Source: JBEICQ01 sp046297395
GTDB taxonomy: Bacteria; Bacteroidota; Bacteroidia; UBA4408
Assembly (NCBI GenBank): GCA_046297395.1
Contig: JBKCNM010000024.1
Span: 1 to 30,405 of the forward strand
DNA: 30,405 nucleotides
Reading direction: 5' to 3'
Notes under the pieces: generated by a model
Told to the model about the DNA's origin: nothing
Seen by the model: the letters and a program-made list of their open reading frames with translations, nothing else
Database searches by the model: none
Shown here: piece after piece, positions 1 to 6,775 of the stretch
Position numbering within the stretch: the first letter of the stretch is position 1
How the letters are laid out: the number at the start of each line of letters is the position of its first letter
Translations under genes and position numbers: made by a program

Positions 1-438
1 TTCCGGAGTAAATACCACAAATATCCACCCAGCTAAAGCATCAGCCAATTACGAGTGCGCTTAGCGCATACTGGGGATCGCTTTCTCAATAAACCCTATT
101 AAACATCCCTTCGCTTGAGTTTGAGGATTGATGTATTTCCAAATTACTGTGCAACATTGTCCTCTCTTTGCTAACTGCAGATAAAAGCAAACCCTTTAAT
201 GAACAGTTTCATCATCCTTTCTCCATTCTTATTTCCTCTCCCCTTCCGTTTACAAGGCTATTGATAAGACACAACAAAACCACCATTAAAACTTTCATGC
301 TACATCAAAATTCATAAGCTTTATCCCCTCTCGCTTCATTGTTTTCATAAACAGAATTTTTCAAATCAAAAGCCAAGTAGCTCCCAACCTTGCCTATCTC
401 CCACATAGTTTTTACTTTAACACCCAAATCCTCTACCC
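1..438. other. Gene-free region upstream of the dipeptidyl peptidase gene
   Basis: I see no credible coding frame, RNA gene or clear TAnnTTTG promoter box here. The stretch is pyrimidine-rich just before the peptidase start. The only distinct structure is a short perfect hairpin, TGCGC-TTA-GCGCA at 56-68. It has no T-tract after it on the plus strand, so it does not look like a plus-strand terminator. The promoter of the downstream peptidase must lie here, or upstream of the window, but I cannot place it. Confidence 0.5.
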
Positions 439-2604
439 ATGCCCAAATTCAAACTTCTGCTCCTCCTTGTGCCTGCGATGTTTTCTCTAAAAGGCCTCTT
501 TGCACAGGACAAATACCTCAGCAATGATGAGGCCATTACAGGTGCTCGTACCTTCCTGGCGCCACGCAATTATCTGCAATATGGTTTCCTTAATACCAAA
601 GGAAAATTTTTTGCGATCGATACCCTAATGGGCACTCAACAAATGCTCATCGGTGAAACCGATATAAAATCTCTTTCTCCCTATGTTTCACTCAAGGAAC
701 TGAACAAGTTTTTAAGAAGCAACAAAACAGATACTCTTGCCCAGTTCCCTCAATGGAAACTCACAGGCAAAGAAAAACTTTCCTGCCTGCTCCCTCCCTG
801 CAAATTGCTGCAATGCAAAACGGACGAAAAAAAACCAGCCTTCTCCCTTCGCATCTGTAAAACCCCCGAAGCAGCAAGCAACCCTGAATTTTCTCCCGAT
901 GGCAACAAGGTGGCTTTCACCCTTCGCAACAACCTTTACCTGATGCAGGATACACTGGCCATCCCGGTAAGCACTGAAAACGATCCGGACATCATTTACG
1001 GACAAGCCGTACACCGCAATGAATTTGGCATCAACAAAGGAATTTTTTGGTCGCCCGCAGGTACTTATTTCGCTTTTTATAAAATGGACCAGCGCATGGT
1101 AAAGAATTATCCCATCACCAATTGGTCAGAGATTCCTGCCGGTGCCGAGAACACCAAATACCCGATGGCAGGCGATGCCTCACACCAGGTGAGCATTGGT
1201 GTTTATGCACCCCTTAAGCGTACAGTCATCTATCTTCAAACACCCGGCGAACCCGATCAATACCTGACCAATATCTCCTGGTCGCCCGACGAAAAATTGG
1301 TGTTCGTTGCCCTGCTCAACAGAAAACAAAATCACATGCAACTGATGTCATTTGATGTGCAGACCGGAAAGCCGGTGCTCACGCTCATCGAAGAACGAAA
1401 CGAAAAATATGTGGAACCTCAGCATCCCGCTCTTTTTCTGAATCGCAACAAAGATCTGTTTATCTGGCAATCCTCAGCCGATGGATTCAACCATATGTAT
1501 TTATATGATCAGAAGGGCGCTCTTGTCAGAAGACTCAGCACAGGAAACTGGGAAGTTACCAAGGTGCTGGGAGTGGATGCAGACGACAGGTATGTGTATT
1601 TCATCGCCAACGCAAGTTCAGCCCTTAACCGCGATTTTTGTCGTAGTCCCATCAATGGAGGTCCCGCTGAGTTTATCAGCACCGCCGAAGGAACACACAA
1701 TATCAAAGCCGATGCTGATTGTAAGTATTTCTTTGATTGGTACCAAAGCAGCACCATACCCGGAATACTCTCGGTGTATAATGCTTCGCTCAAACCGCAA
1801 GTGCTGATTCAGTCAGATAACATGCTCAAGTCCTATGTGCCTGTAGGCATGAAACTGGGATCTTTTACCCATGCCGGCAATACACTCTATTATCGTTTGT
1901 TTACGCCCGCCTCTTTCGACTCCACCAAAAAATATCCTGCAATTGTTTACCTGTACAATGGTCCGCATGTGCAATCGGTAACCAACACCTGGCTGGGTGG
2001 AGCTGCCAATCTTTGGTTTCACCGCATGGCACAACAAGGATATGTGGTGTTTACGGTGGATGGGCGTGGAAGCGACAACCGAGGACGAGATTTTGAACAG
2101 GCAACCTTTCGCAATCTTGGTGTGGTGGAATCTGAAGACCAGTTGGCAGGAATTGAATTCCTTAAGAAAACAGGGTATGTGGATGAGAAAAGGCTTGGCA
2201 TTTTTGGATGGAGCTATGGAGGGTTTATGACCACCACTCTCATGACCGATCATCCCGGCGTGTTTAAAGCCGGAGTAGCCGGTGGTCCTGTGATCGACTG
2301 GAAGTGGTATGAGGTGATGTATACCGAGCGCTACATGGATACACCTGAAGAAAATCCCGAGGGATATGAAAAAAGCAGCCTGCTGGCAAAAGCAGATAAA
2401 CTCAAAGACCGACTGCTGATGATTCACGGTACCGACGACGATGTAGTGGTGTGGCAACATAGCCTGAAGTTTGTAAAAACCTGTGTGTCGAAAGGAATCT
2501 TGCTGGATTATTTTGTGTACCCGGGTCATAAGCACAATGTAAACGGAAAAGACCGAGTACATCTTTACAACATGGTGAGCAGGTATTTCATGGATCATTT
2601 ATGA
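439..2604 (+). CDS. Dipeptidyl peptidase IV family serine peptidase (S9B), secreted
   Basis: This 721-residue protein starts with a signal peptide (basic MPKFK, hydrophobic run, cleavage near FAQ at about residues 20-23), so it is exported, probably to the periplasm. Residues about 100-480 match the DPP IV N-terminal beta-propeller, including HRNEFGI, the bacterial version of the substrate-binding helix region. The C-terminal alpha/beta hydrolase domain carries the nucleophile in GWSYGGF (Ser592), the acid in HGTDDD (Asp667 by alignment with human Asp708) and the His in GHKHN (His699). The length is normal for the family. Known S9B enzymes remove X-Pro or X-Ala dipeptides from peptide N-termini. 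Here it probably serves peptide nutrition together with the peptidases PepT and PepP elsewhere in the window. Its stop codon overlaps the fluoride-channel start (ATGA). The family assignment is firm; the exact substrate is inferred. Confidence 0.93.
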   Translation: MPKFKLLLLLVPAMFSLKGLFAQDKYLSNDEAITGARTFLAPRNYLQYGFLNTKGKFFAIDTLMGTQQMLIGETDIKSLSPYVSLKELNKFLRSNKTDTLAQFPQWKLTGKEKLSCLLPPCKLLQCKTDEKKPAFSLRICKTPEAASNPEFSPDGNKVAFTLRNNLYLMQDTLAIPVSTENDPDIIYGQAVHRNEFGINKGIFWSPAGTYFAFYKMDQRMVKNYPITNWSEIPAGAENTKYPMAGDASHQVSIGVYAPLKRTVIYLQTPGEPDQYLTNISWSPDEKLVFVALLNRKQNHMQLMSFDVQTGKPVLTLIEERNEKYVEPQHPALFLNRNKDLFIWQSSADGFNHMYLYDQKGALVRRLSTGNWEVTKVLGVDADDRYVYFIANASSALNRDFCRSPINGGPAEFISTAEGTHNIKADADCKYFFDWYQSSTIPGILSVYNASLKPQVLIQSDNMLKSYVPVGMKLGSFTHAGNTLYYRLFTPASFDSTKKYPAIVYLYNGPHVQSVTNTWLGGAANLWFHRMAQQGYVVFTVDGRGSDNRGRDFEQATFRNLGVVESEDQLAGIEFLKKTGYVDEKRLGIFGWSYGGFMTTTLMTDHPGVFKAGVAGGPVIDWKWYEVMYTERYMDTPEENPEGYEKSSLLAKADKLKDRLLMIHGTDDDVVVWQHSLKFVKTCVSKGILLDYFVYPGHKHNVNGKDRVHLYNMVSRYFMDHL

Positions 2605-2945
2605 TGCATACTTTTTTTGTTTTTGTTGGCGGTGGATTGGGTTGTTTACTCAGATACGGCCTCTGGAAGTTTATTCCACAGGGCACTTTCCCGACGGCTA
2701 CTTTACTGGCAAATTTTTTGGCAATCGGACTGATGGGATTGGTATTCATGATTCGGCATCCGGCACCCTGGCTGCACCCTCTTCTTTTGGCCGGATTTTG
2801 CGGAGGACTAAGCACCTTCTCGGGATTCTCTTTCGAAACGGCCGCACTTATCCGTGCAGGTCTGCTTTGGGCCGCAGCTGCCAATATCTTGGTATCGGTT
2901 TTGGGCGGCATCTGTCTGGCTTGGATGGTATACAAATTCCAATAA
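2601..2945 (+). CDS. crcB: Fluoride ion channel FluC/CrcB
   Basis: This 114-residue, four-helix membrane protein shows both hallmarks of the Fluc family. These are the N-terminal GGGLGCLLRY motif (residues about 9-18) and the GFCGGLSTFSGFSFE segment in helix 3, which holds the TFS break and the phenylalanines of the fluoride pore. Fluc proteins act as dual-topology dimers that let fluoride leave the cytoplasm. The length is slightly below the usual 120-130, but both ends look complete. The start ATG overlaps the dipeptidyl peptidase stop (ATGA), which suggests translational coupling. I saw no fluoride riboswitch directly in front of it, as expected if it is read from the peptidase transcript. 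The next feature is the tRNA promoter 36 bases downstream. Confidence 0.93.
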   Translation: MMHTFFVFVGGGLGCLLRYGLWKFIPQGTFPTATLLANFLAIGLMGLVFMIRHPAPWLHPLLLAGFCGGLSTFSGFSFETAALIRAGLLWAAAANILVSVLGGICLAWMVYKFQ

Positions 2946-2981
2946 TCATATTATCAAGGAATTAGAAGGATTATAATTTTT

Positions 2982-3012
2982 TTTGGAGATGCCGGGGGAT
3001 GCAGTATATTTG
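2982..3012 (+). promoter_or_regulatory. Bacteroidota-type promoter of the tRNA-Val gene
   Basis: A TTTG box at 2982-2985 and a TATATTTG box at 3005-3012 are separated by 19 bases. This matches the Bacteroidota housekeeping consensus TTTG-N19-TAnnTTTG. The tRNA starts 12 bases after the second box, so transcription should begin just before the mature 5' end. Confidence 0.78.
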
Positions 3013-3023
3013 CACTCCCCAAA

Positions 3024-3101
3024 GGGAGCTTAGCTCAGCTGGTTCAGAGCATCTGCCTTACAAGCAGAGGGTCACTGGTTCGAACCCAGTAGCTCCCACC
3101 A
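3024..3101 (+). tRNA. tRNA-Val (anticodon TAC)
   Basis: A complete cloverleaf can be folded by eye. The acceptor stem pairs GGGAGCT (3024-3030) with AGCTCCC (3091-3097). The D-arm contains AGCTCAGCTGGTT. The anticodon stem TCTGC/GCAGA encloses the loop CTTACAA, with anticodon TAC reading GTA and other Val codons. The T-arm has the GGTTCGAACCC core. The CCA end (3099-3101) is encoded. A strong promoter precedes it and a terminator hairpin follows. It stands alone rather than in a tRNA cluster. Confidence 0.97.
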
Positions 3102-3110
3102 AGAAATAAG

Positions 3111-3139
3111 AAGGGTTTCAGATCATGAAGCCCTTTTTT
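3111..3139 (+). terminator. Intrinsic terminator after tRNA-Val
   Basis: The arms AAGGGTTTC (3111-3119) and GAAGCCCTT (3127-3135) pair with a single G-T wobble around a 7-base loop, followed by a T-tract to 3139. It lies 10 bases after the tRNA CCA end. Confidence 0.82.
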
Positions 3140-3234
3140 ATTTCCCCCGTGCAGACGCATTTTCGATAAAATGTGAACGAAATACAGATGCTTTATTTCT
3201 GCGTAGGAAATCTGTTTTAAGATTGGGTGATGAC

Positions 3235-3269
3235 ATGCTGTTTGCACAAAATTTGCACAAAAACAGCAT
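3235..3269. repeat. Inverted repeat enclosing a tandem TTTGCACAAAA repeat
   Basis: The 9-base arms ATGCTGTTT (3235-3243) and AAACAGCAT (3261-3269) flank a 17-base centre. Two copies of TTTGCACAAAA (from 3241 and from 3252) overlap this structure. It lies between the tRNA-Val terminator and the 3' end of pepT and belongs to no gene. It may be a binding site, or a relic of an element once inserted at the tRNA; neither is proven. Confidence 0.5.
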
Positions 3270-3288
3270 TATTTGACTGAAGAAAATA

Positions 3289-3307
3289 GCATGCTCTTCA
3301 AGCATGC
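3289..3307 (-). terminator. Probable terminator of pepT
   Basis: The perfect 7-bp stem GCATGCT/AGCATGC with loop CTTCA lies 22 bases beyond the pepT stop. On the minus strand it is followed by a broken T-tract (TATTTTCTT). It is weaker than the other terminators in the window. Confidence 0.55.
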
Positions 3308-3329
3308 ACAGGAATTTATTTCGTTTTCA

Positions 3330-4562
3330 TCATGCTTTCTCCTCCCATATCTCTGCCAGGTGCACCAAGGTTTCTGCAGCCTTCTCCATGTCCTGAACAG
3401 ATACCCATTCCACCAGAGAATGAAAAGCATGTTCGCCTGCAAAAATGTTCGGACAAGGCAATCCCATAAACGACAACCTCGATCCATCCGTGCCTCCTCT
3501 GATGCCGGTAAGAACAGGCTGAATACCTGCCCTGCGCACCGCCTCCACAGCATGCTCCGCTACATTGGGATAACGATCCAATACTTGCTTCATGTTGCGG
3601 TATTGTTCGGTGAAATGCAAATGATAATCTATACCGGGAAATGCCTGCATGGTTTGAGCTACCAGTTGTTTCAACTGTTTGCCGTGTGATGCAAGTGCGG
3701 CATTGTCAAAATCTCTGATGATAAACTGAACTTCTGCTTCTTCAATACTCCCTCGCATTGATACAGGATGGATAAAACCTTCTCTTCCCTCTGTTTTTTC
3801 CGGACATAAAGCATTTGTAGGAAGCGCTGCAACAACTGCTGAAGCTGCTTTTAGCGCACTTACCATTTTATTCTTTGCATAGCCCGGATGCGCACTGATG
3901 CCTTTGATACTGAGTTTTGCTCCATCAGCCGAAAAAGTTTCGTTCTCAATATGTCCGAGTGTTTCACCGTCAACAGTATAAGCAAAATCTGCACCCAGCA
4001 AAGCCAGATTCACCTTGTCTACACCTCTGCCGATTTCTTCATCGGGCGTAAACAAAATTTTGATGACTCCATGCTTGCATGGTTTTTCCTTGATTAATAT
4101 TTGCACAGCAGACATGATGGCCGCAATTCCCGCTTTGTTGTCGGCACCCAGTAAGGTGGTACCATCGGAGGTGATGATGTCGTGTCCGATTTTATTAAGC
4201 AGATCGGGATGCGCTGCCGGATCAAGCACCAAATGAGGATTGGCTGTGTACCTTATTTTTCCTCCATCGTAATTGGCATGCACCACAGGCTTCACATCCT
4301 TTCCGCTGCAATCGGGAGAGGTATCCATGTGCGAACAAAAACAAATTACCGGTACTTTTTTATCGGTATTGGCCTTTAGTGTTCCGTATACATACCCGTT
4401 CTCGTCCATTTCTGCTTCCAGCCCAAGTTCAACAAGCTCGTGCACAAGCAATGCACCAAGGTTTTTTTGTTTGGCTGTACTCGGACAGGTTGGCGAGTTC
4501 GGATCACTCTGGGTGTCAATTCCTGCGTAATGCAGAAATCTTTGGCGTGCGCTGTGTTGCAT
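3330..4562 (-). CDS. pepT: Peptidase T (tripeptide aminopeptidase, M20B)
   Basis: This 410-residue cytosolic metallopeptidase is full length for PepT. Zinc-site residues are visible in order: His78 and Asp80 in SHMDTS, the bridging Asp141 in LGADNKAG, the Glu175-Glu176 pair in PDEEIGRG, Asp198 in VDGE, and a C-terminal His in HAFHS (near 381). The middle section about 210-320 is the dimerisation lid typical of M20. PepT releases the N-terminal residue from tripeptides, finishing the breakdown of imported peptides. A strong hairpin with T-tract ends only 6 bases before its start codon, so it is probably not simply co-transcribed with the upstream coiled-coil gene, unless that element is read through. 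Confidence 0.95.
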   Translation of the reverse strand: MQHSARQRFLHYAGIDTQSDPNSPTCPSTAKQKNLGALLVHELVELGLEAEMDENGYVYGTLKANTDKKVPVICFCSHMDTSPDCSGKDVKPVVHANYDGGKIRYTANPHLVLDPAAHPDLLNKIGHDIITSDGTTLLGADNKAGIAAIMSAVQILIKEKPCKHGVIKILFTPDEEIGRGVDKVNLALLGADFAYTVDGETLGHIENETFSADGAKLSIKGISAHPGYAKNKMVSALKAASAVVAALPTNALCPEKTEGREGFIHPVSMRGSIEEAEVQFIIRDFDNAALASHGKQLKQLVAQTMQAFPGIDYHLHFTEQYRNMKQVLDRYPNVAEHAVEAVRRAGIQPVLTGIRGGTDGSRLSFMGLPCPNIFAGEHAFHSLVEWVSVQDMEKAAETLVHLAEIWEEKA

Positions 4563-4568
4563 AAATGG

Positions 4569-4597
4569 AAAAAAAAATCCCGGAACTTGTCCGGGAT
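4569..4597 (-). terminator. Intrinsic terminator between the coiled-coil gene and pepT
   Basis: The 8-bp perfect stem ATCCCGGA/TCCGGGAT (4577-4584 and 4590-4597, loop of 5) is followed on the minus strand by nine T residues (4577 down to 4569). It lies 20 bases after the coiled-coil gene stop and 6 bases before the pepT ATG. On the plus strand a T-tract also follows (from 4601), so some bidirectional action is possible. Confidence 0.85.
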
Positions 4598-4617
4598 GAT
4601 GGTTTTTTTAATAGGAT

Positions 4618-5526
4618 TTATTTCAGTTTAAAAGAACTGCTTCCGGCAGGCTCTCCTTCTACAAATACTTCTACCTTGTAATCGCCGTCCTTTAATTTTT
4701 CATTTTCCTTCTTCACAAAGTAGAGACAAACATCCTGGCTGCTTCCGCTGAAACTGAGGGTTTTTTTGGCACTGTAATACTGCCGGCTTCCCTGGGTCAT
4801 AAACATATTGTTATCATCCTTGCTGGTAACGAGCACCTGCCCGTCAGGAGCAGTTACTTTCATGTACAAATTAAGTTCTCCGGTTTTTGCAATTTTATTT
4901 TCACCGAGGATAAAGCAGGCACGGATTTTATCTACCCTGCGGGCTCTGGTGGTAGCAATTTCCTTACTTCCTCCCTTGATGCGGATGGCATCAGCAAAAA
5001 AATCATACACCTTGTGTTTTGATCCCAGCTCGATAAGTTGTTTTTTCTCAGAAGAAAGTTTTTCAGATTTGTCTTTCTCTGAAGCCAGATCAGTTTTAAC
5101 TTGTGTGTTCTCTTCCGTAAGGGCTTTGTTCACTGTGTTGAGTGAATCCACTTGATGAACATACATGGCAATGGAATTTTTCAGATGCTGAATTTCCTTG
5201 CGCAACTTCACCAGCATCGTCGCATCTCCCTTGTATTTGTTCACCTTCTCAACCAACTCTTCAATCTCCTCTTTTTTGGCATCCAACTCACTCTGCAATT
5301 GTTTATTGTTGGTTTGCAAACCCTCGAACGCTTTCTGCACTTCGCTCAACTCTGTGCGGGTTGATTCAAAATCATTATTGAGTTGTTCTTTTTGCTGAAT
5401 GATGACTGTGGTTGTTTGCTTCTGGTTCCAGAGCTGATAGCCAAGAAATGCAGAGAGCAAAGCGAAGAGGACTGAGAGGATGGCAAAAATGCGGTTCCCT
5501 GATTTTTTTTCTTGCTGGTTTTCCAT
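4618..5526 (-). CDS. Membrane-anchored coiled-coil protein of unknown function
   Basis: I chose the ATG at 5526 (MENQQEKKSG), giving 302 residues. An upstream in-frame ATG at 5559 would add only 11 residues and run into the divergent intergenic space. A single transmembrane helix spans about residues 12-31 after a short charged cytoplasmic tail. A long Glu/Lys/Gln-rich heptad region (about 35-165) predicts a coiled coil. A compact C-terminal domain (about 170-302) looks beta-rich and ends in a hairpin-like KVEVFVEGEPAG segment. This layout is common among Bacteroidota proteins that are often mislabelled SMC-like. It has no ATPase motif, so it is not SMC. It is probably anchored in the inner membrane with the coil outside the cytoplasm; its role is unknown. 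It is divergent from comF, with 59 bases between the start codons. Confidence 0.8.
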   Translation of the reverse strand: MENQQEKKSGNRIFAILSVLFALLSAFLGYQLWNQKQTTTVIIQQKEQLNNDFESTRTELSEVQKAFEGLQTNNKQLQSELDAKKEEIEELVEKVNKYKGDATMLVKLRKEIQHLKNSIAMYVHQVDSLNTVNKALTEENTQVKTDLASEKDKSEKLSSEKKQLIELGSKHKVYDFFADAIRIKGGSKEIATTRARRVDKIRACFILGENKIAKTGELNLYMKVTAPDGQVLVTSKDDNNMFMTQGSRQYYSAKKTLSFSGSSQDVCLYFVKKENEKLKDGDYKVEVFVEGEPAGSSSFKLK

Positions 5527-5585
5527 AAGGTTCTGTAATATTGCAACAAAGAAAATCAATTTTTATTTCAATTTATTTAATTTTT

Positions 5586-6284
5586 ATGACCTTAACAGAA
5601 GTTTTCAATTCCCTGATTGACATTCTCTATCCGCCCATTTGTCCGGGCTGCATCCGAAGCCTGAAGCCCGCAGAAAAGCACATCTGTTTGTTTTGCCGCA
5701 GCAATTTATCTGCCACGGGTTATTTTAAAGAGCCCGGTAATCCGGTAGAAGAATTGTTTTGGGGACGCCTCCCTTTTGAGCGTGCCGCTGCGCTTTTTTG
5801 GTTTCGTAAGGAAACCACCATCCAGCATCTTTTACATGCATTAAAATACAAAGGCAGGGAAGAACTTGGAGAAGCCTTTGGAATCATGCTCGGACATGAG
5901 ATCAGACGCACTGCATGGGCACCACAGGCAGATTGCATCCTGCCGGTTCCGATGCATCCTCGGAAAAAAAAGAAAAGAGGCTACAACCAGGCAGAATGCA
6001 TCGCCAACGGAATGGCCTCTGTGCTGCAACTTCCGGTGGTGAATCATTGGGTTGAAAAAACCTCCCACAACAGGGCACAGGCTTTGCAGAGTGGCAGGTT
6101 TGCCCGGTGGAAAAATGTAGAAAAGGTATATGCCGGCCGTTCTTCCTATGCCCTGAGCGGAAAAAAGGTAATCTTGGTAGATGATGTGGTAACCACCGGT
6201 GCCACGCTCGAGGCCTGTGCCTTGCAAGTGTTGCAAACTCCCGGAACAAGTGTGTATCTTGCCACAGTAGCATTTACACGATAA
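5586..6284 (+). CDS. comF: ComF family phosphoribosyltransferase-like protein
   Basis: I use the ATG at 5586 (MTLTEVFNSL), giving 232 residues. The earlier in-frame ATG at 5541 would add an AT-rich, non-conserved tail. The N-terminus has the two Cys pairs of the ComF zinc finger (CPGC near residue 20, CLFC near 35). The C-terminal type I phosphoribosyltransferase domain carries the PRPP-binding loop ILVDDVVTTGAT. Basic KKKKRGYNQAE, the usual ComF flexible-loop motif, is also present. ComF proteins are needed for uptake of transforming DNA in competent bacteria, acting on the cytoplasmic side; their chemistry is unclear. comM/yifB, also linked to transformation, lies at 15647-17188. The next gene begins 5 bases downstream, suggesting one transcript. 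Confidence 0.92.
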   Translation: MTLTEVFNSLIDILYPPICPGCIRSLKPAEKHICLFCRSNLSATGYFKEPGNPVEELFWGRLPFERAAALFWFRKETTIQHLLHALKYKGREELGEAFGIMLGHEIRRTAWAPQADCILPVPMHPRKKKKRGYNQAECIANGMASVLQLPVVNHWVEKTSHNRAQALQSGRFARWKNVEKVYAGRSSYALSGKKVILVDDVVTTGATLEACALQVLQTPGTSVYLATVAFTR

Positions 6285-6289
6285 TAGGC

Positions 6290-6775
6290 ATGATGCATTC
6301 CGTCTCTCTCCCCGATAAGACAAATAAAAAAGCTGTATACGAAGCACTCCTCCCTCAACTGCAGGCTCTGTGTGCAGGCGAAAACGACCTGGTTGCCAAC
6401 CTCGGTAACATCGCTGCCGCCATACATGCGGCTACGGGTTCGCATTGGACGGGTTTTTACCTTGTAAAAAATGAGGAACTCGTACTGGGACCTTTTCAGG
6501 GTCCTGTGGCCTGCACCCGAATTGGATATGGAAAAGGCGTTTGCGGTACAGCATGGAAAGAAAAAAAAACCATGCTTGTGAAAGATGTGGAAACCTTTCC
6601 GGGACACATTGCCTGCAGCAGTCTCTCGCGCGCTGAGATTGTGGTTCCCTTGCTTTCTCAAAACGGAGAAGTACTGGGCGTGTTAGACCTCGACCATACA
6701 GCCTTGGCTGCCTACGATGAAACAGATGGTATATATTTGCAAGCCATTGCCCGCTTTGTCTCTACGCTGTTTTAA
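6290..6775 (+). CDS. msrC: Free methionine-(R)-sulfoxide reductase (GAF type)
   Basis: The 161 residues form a single GAF domain. Three cysteines lie at the positions required in fRMsr enzymes: Cys75 in VACTRIG, Cys85 in KGVCGTAW and Cys109 in IACSSLSRAEIVVP. The third is followed by the conserved VLDLD strand. The enzyme reduces free methionine-R-sulfoxide in the cytosol using thioredoxin, repairing oxidised methionine. The start may be ATG 6290 or the adjacent ATG 6293. It follows comF by 5 bases. Its last codons overlap the reading frame of the next gene, so comF, msrC and the lipoprotein gene probably form one operon. Confidence 0.92.
   Translation: MMHSVSLPDKTNKKAVYEALLPQLQALCAGENDLVANLGNIAAAIHAATGSHWTGFYLVKNEELVLGPFQGPVACTRIGYGKGVCGTAWKEKKTMLVKDVETFPGHIACSSLSRAEIVVPLLSQNGEVLGVLDLDHTALAAYDETDGIYLQAIARFVSTLF

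Noticed and set aside
1813..2598. 261-codon minus-strand open frame inside the dipeptidyl peptidase gene
   Set aside because: It lies wholly antisense to a well-supported gene with all catalytic motifs, and its translation has no family features.
3044..3247. 67-codon minus-strand frame over the tRNA ending in WVRTSDP
   Set aside because: This is the well-known spurious translation of the antisense of a tRNA gene.
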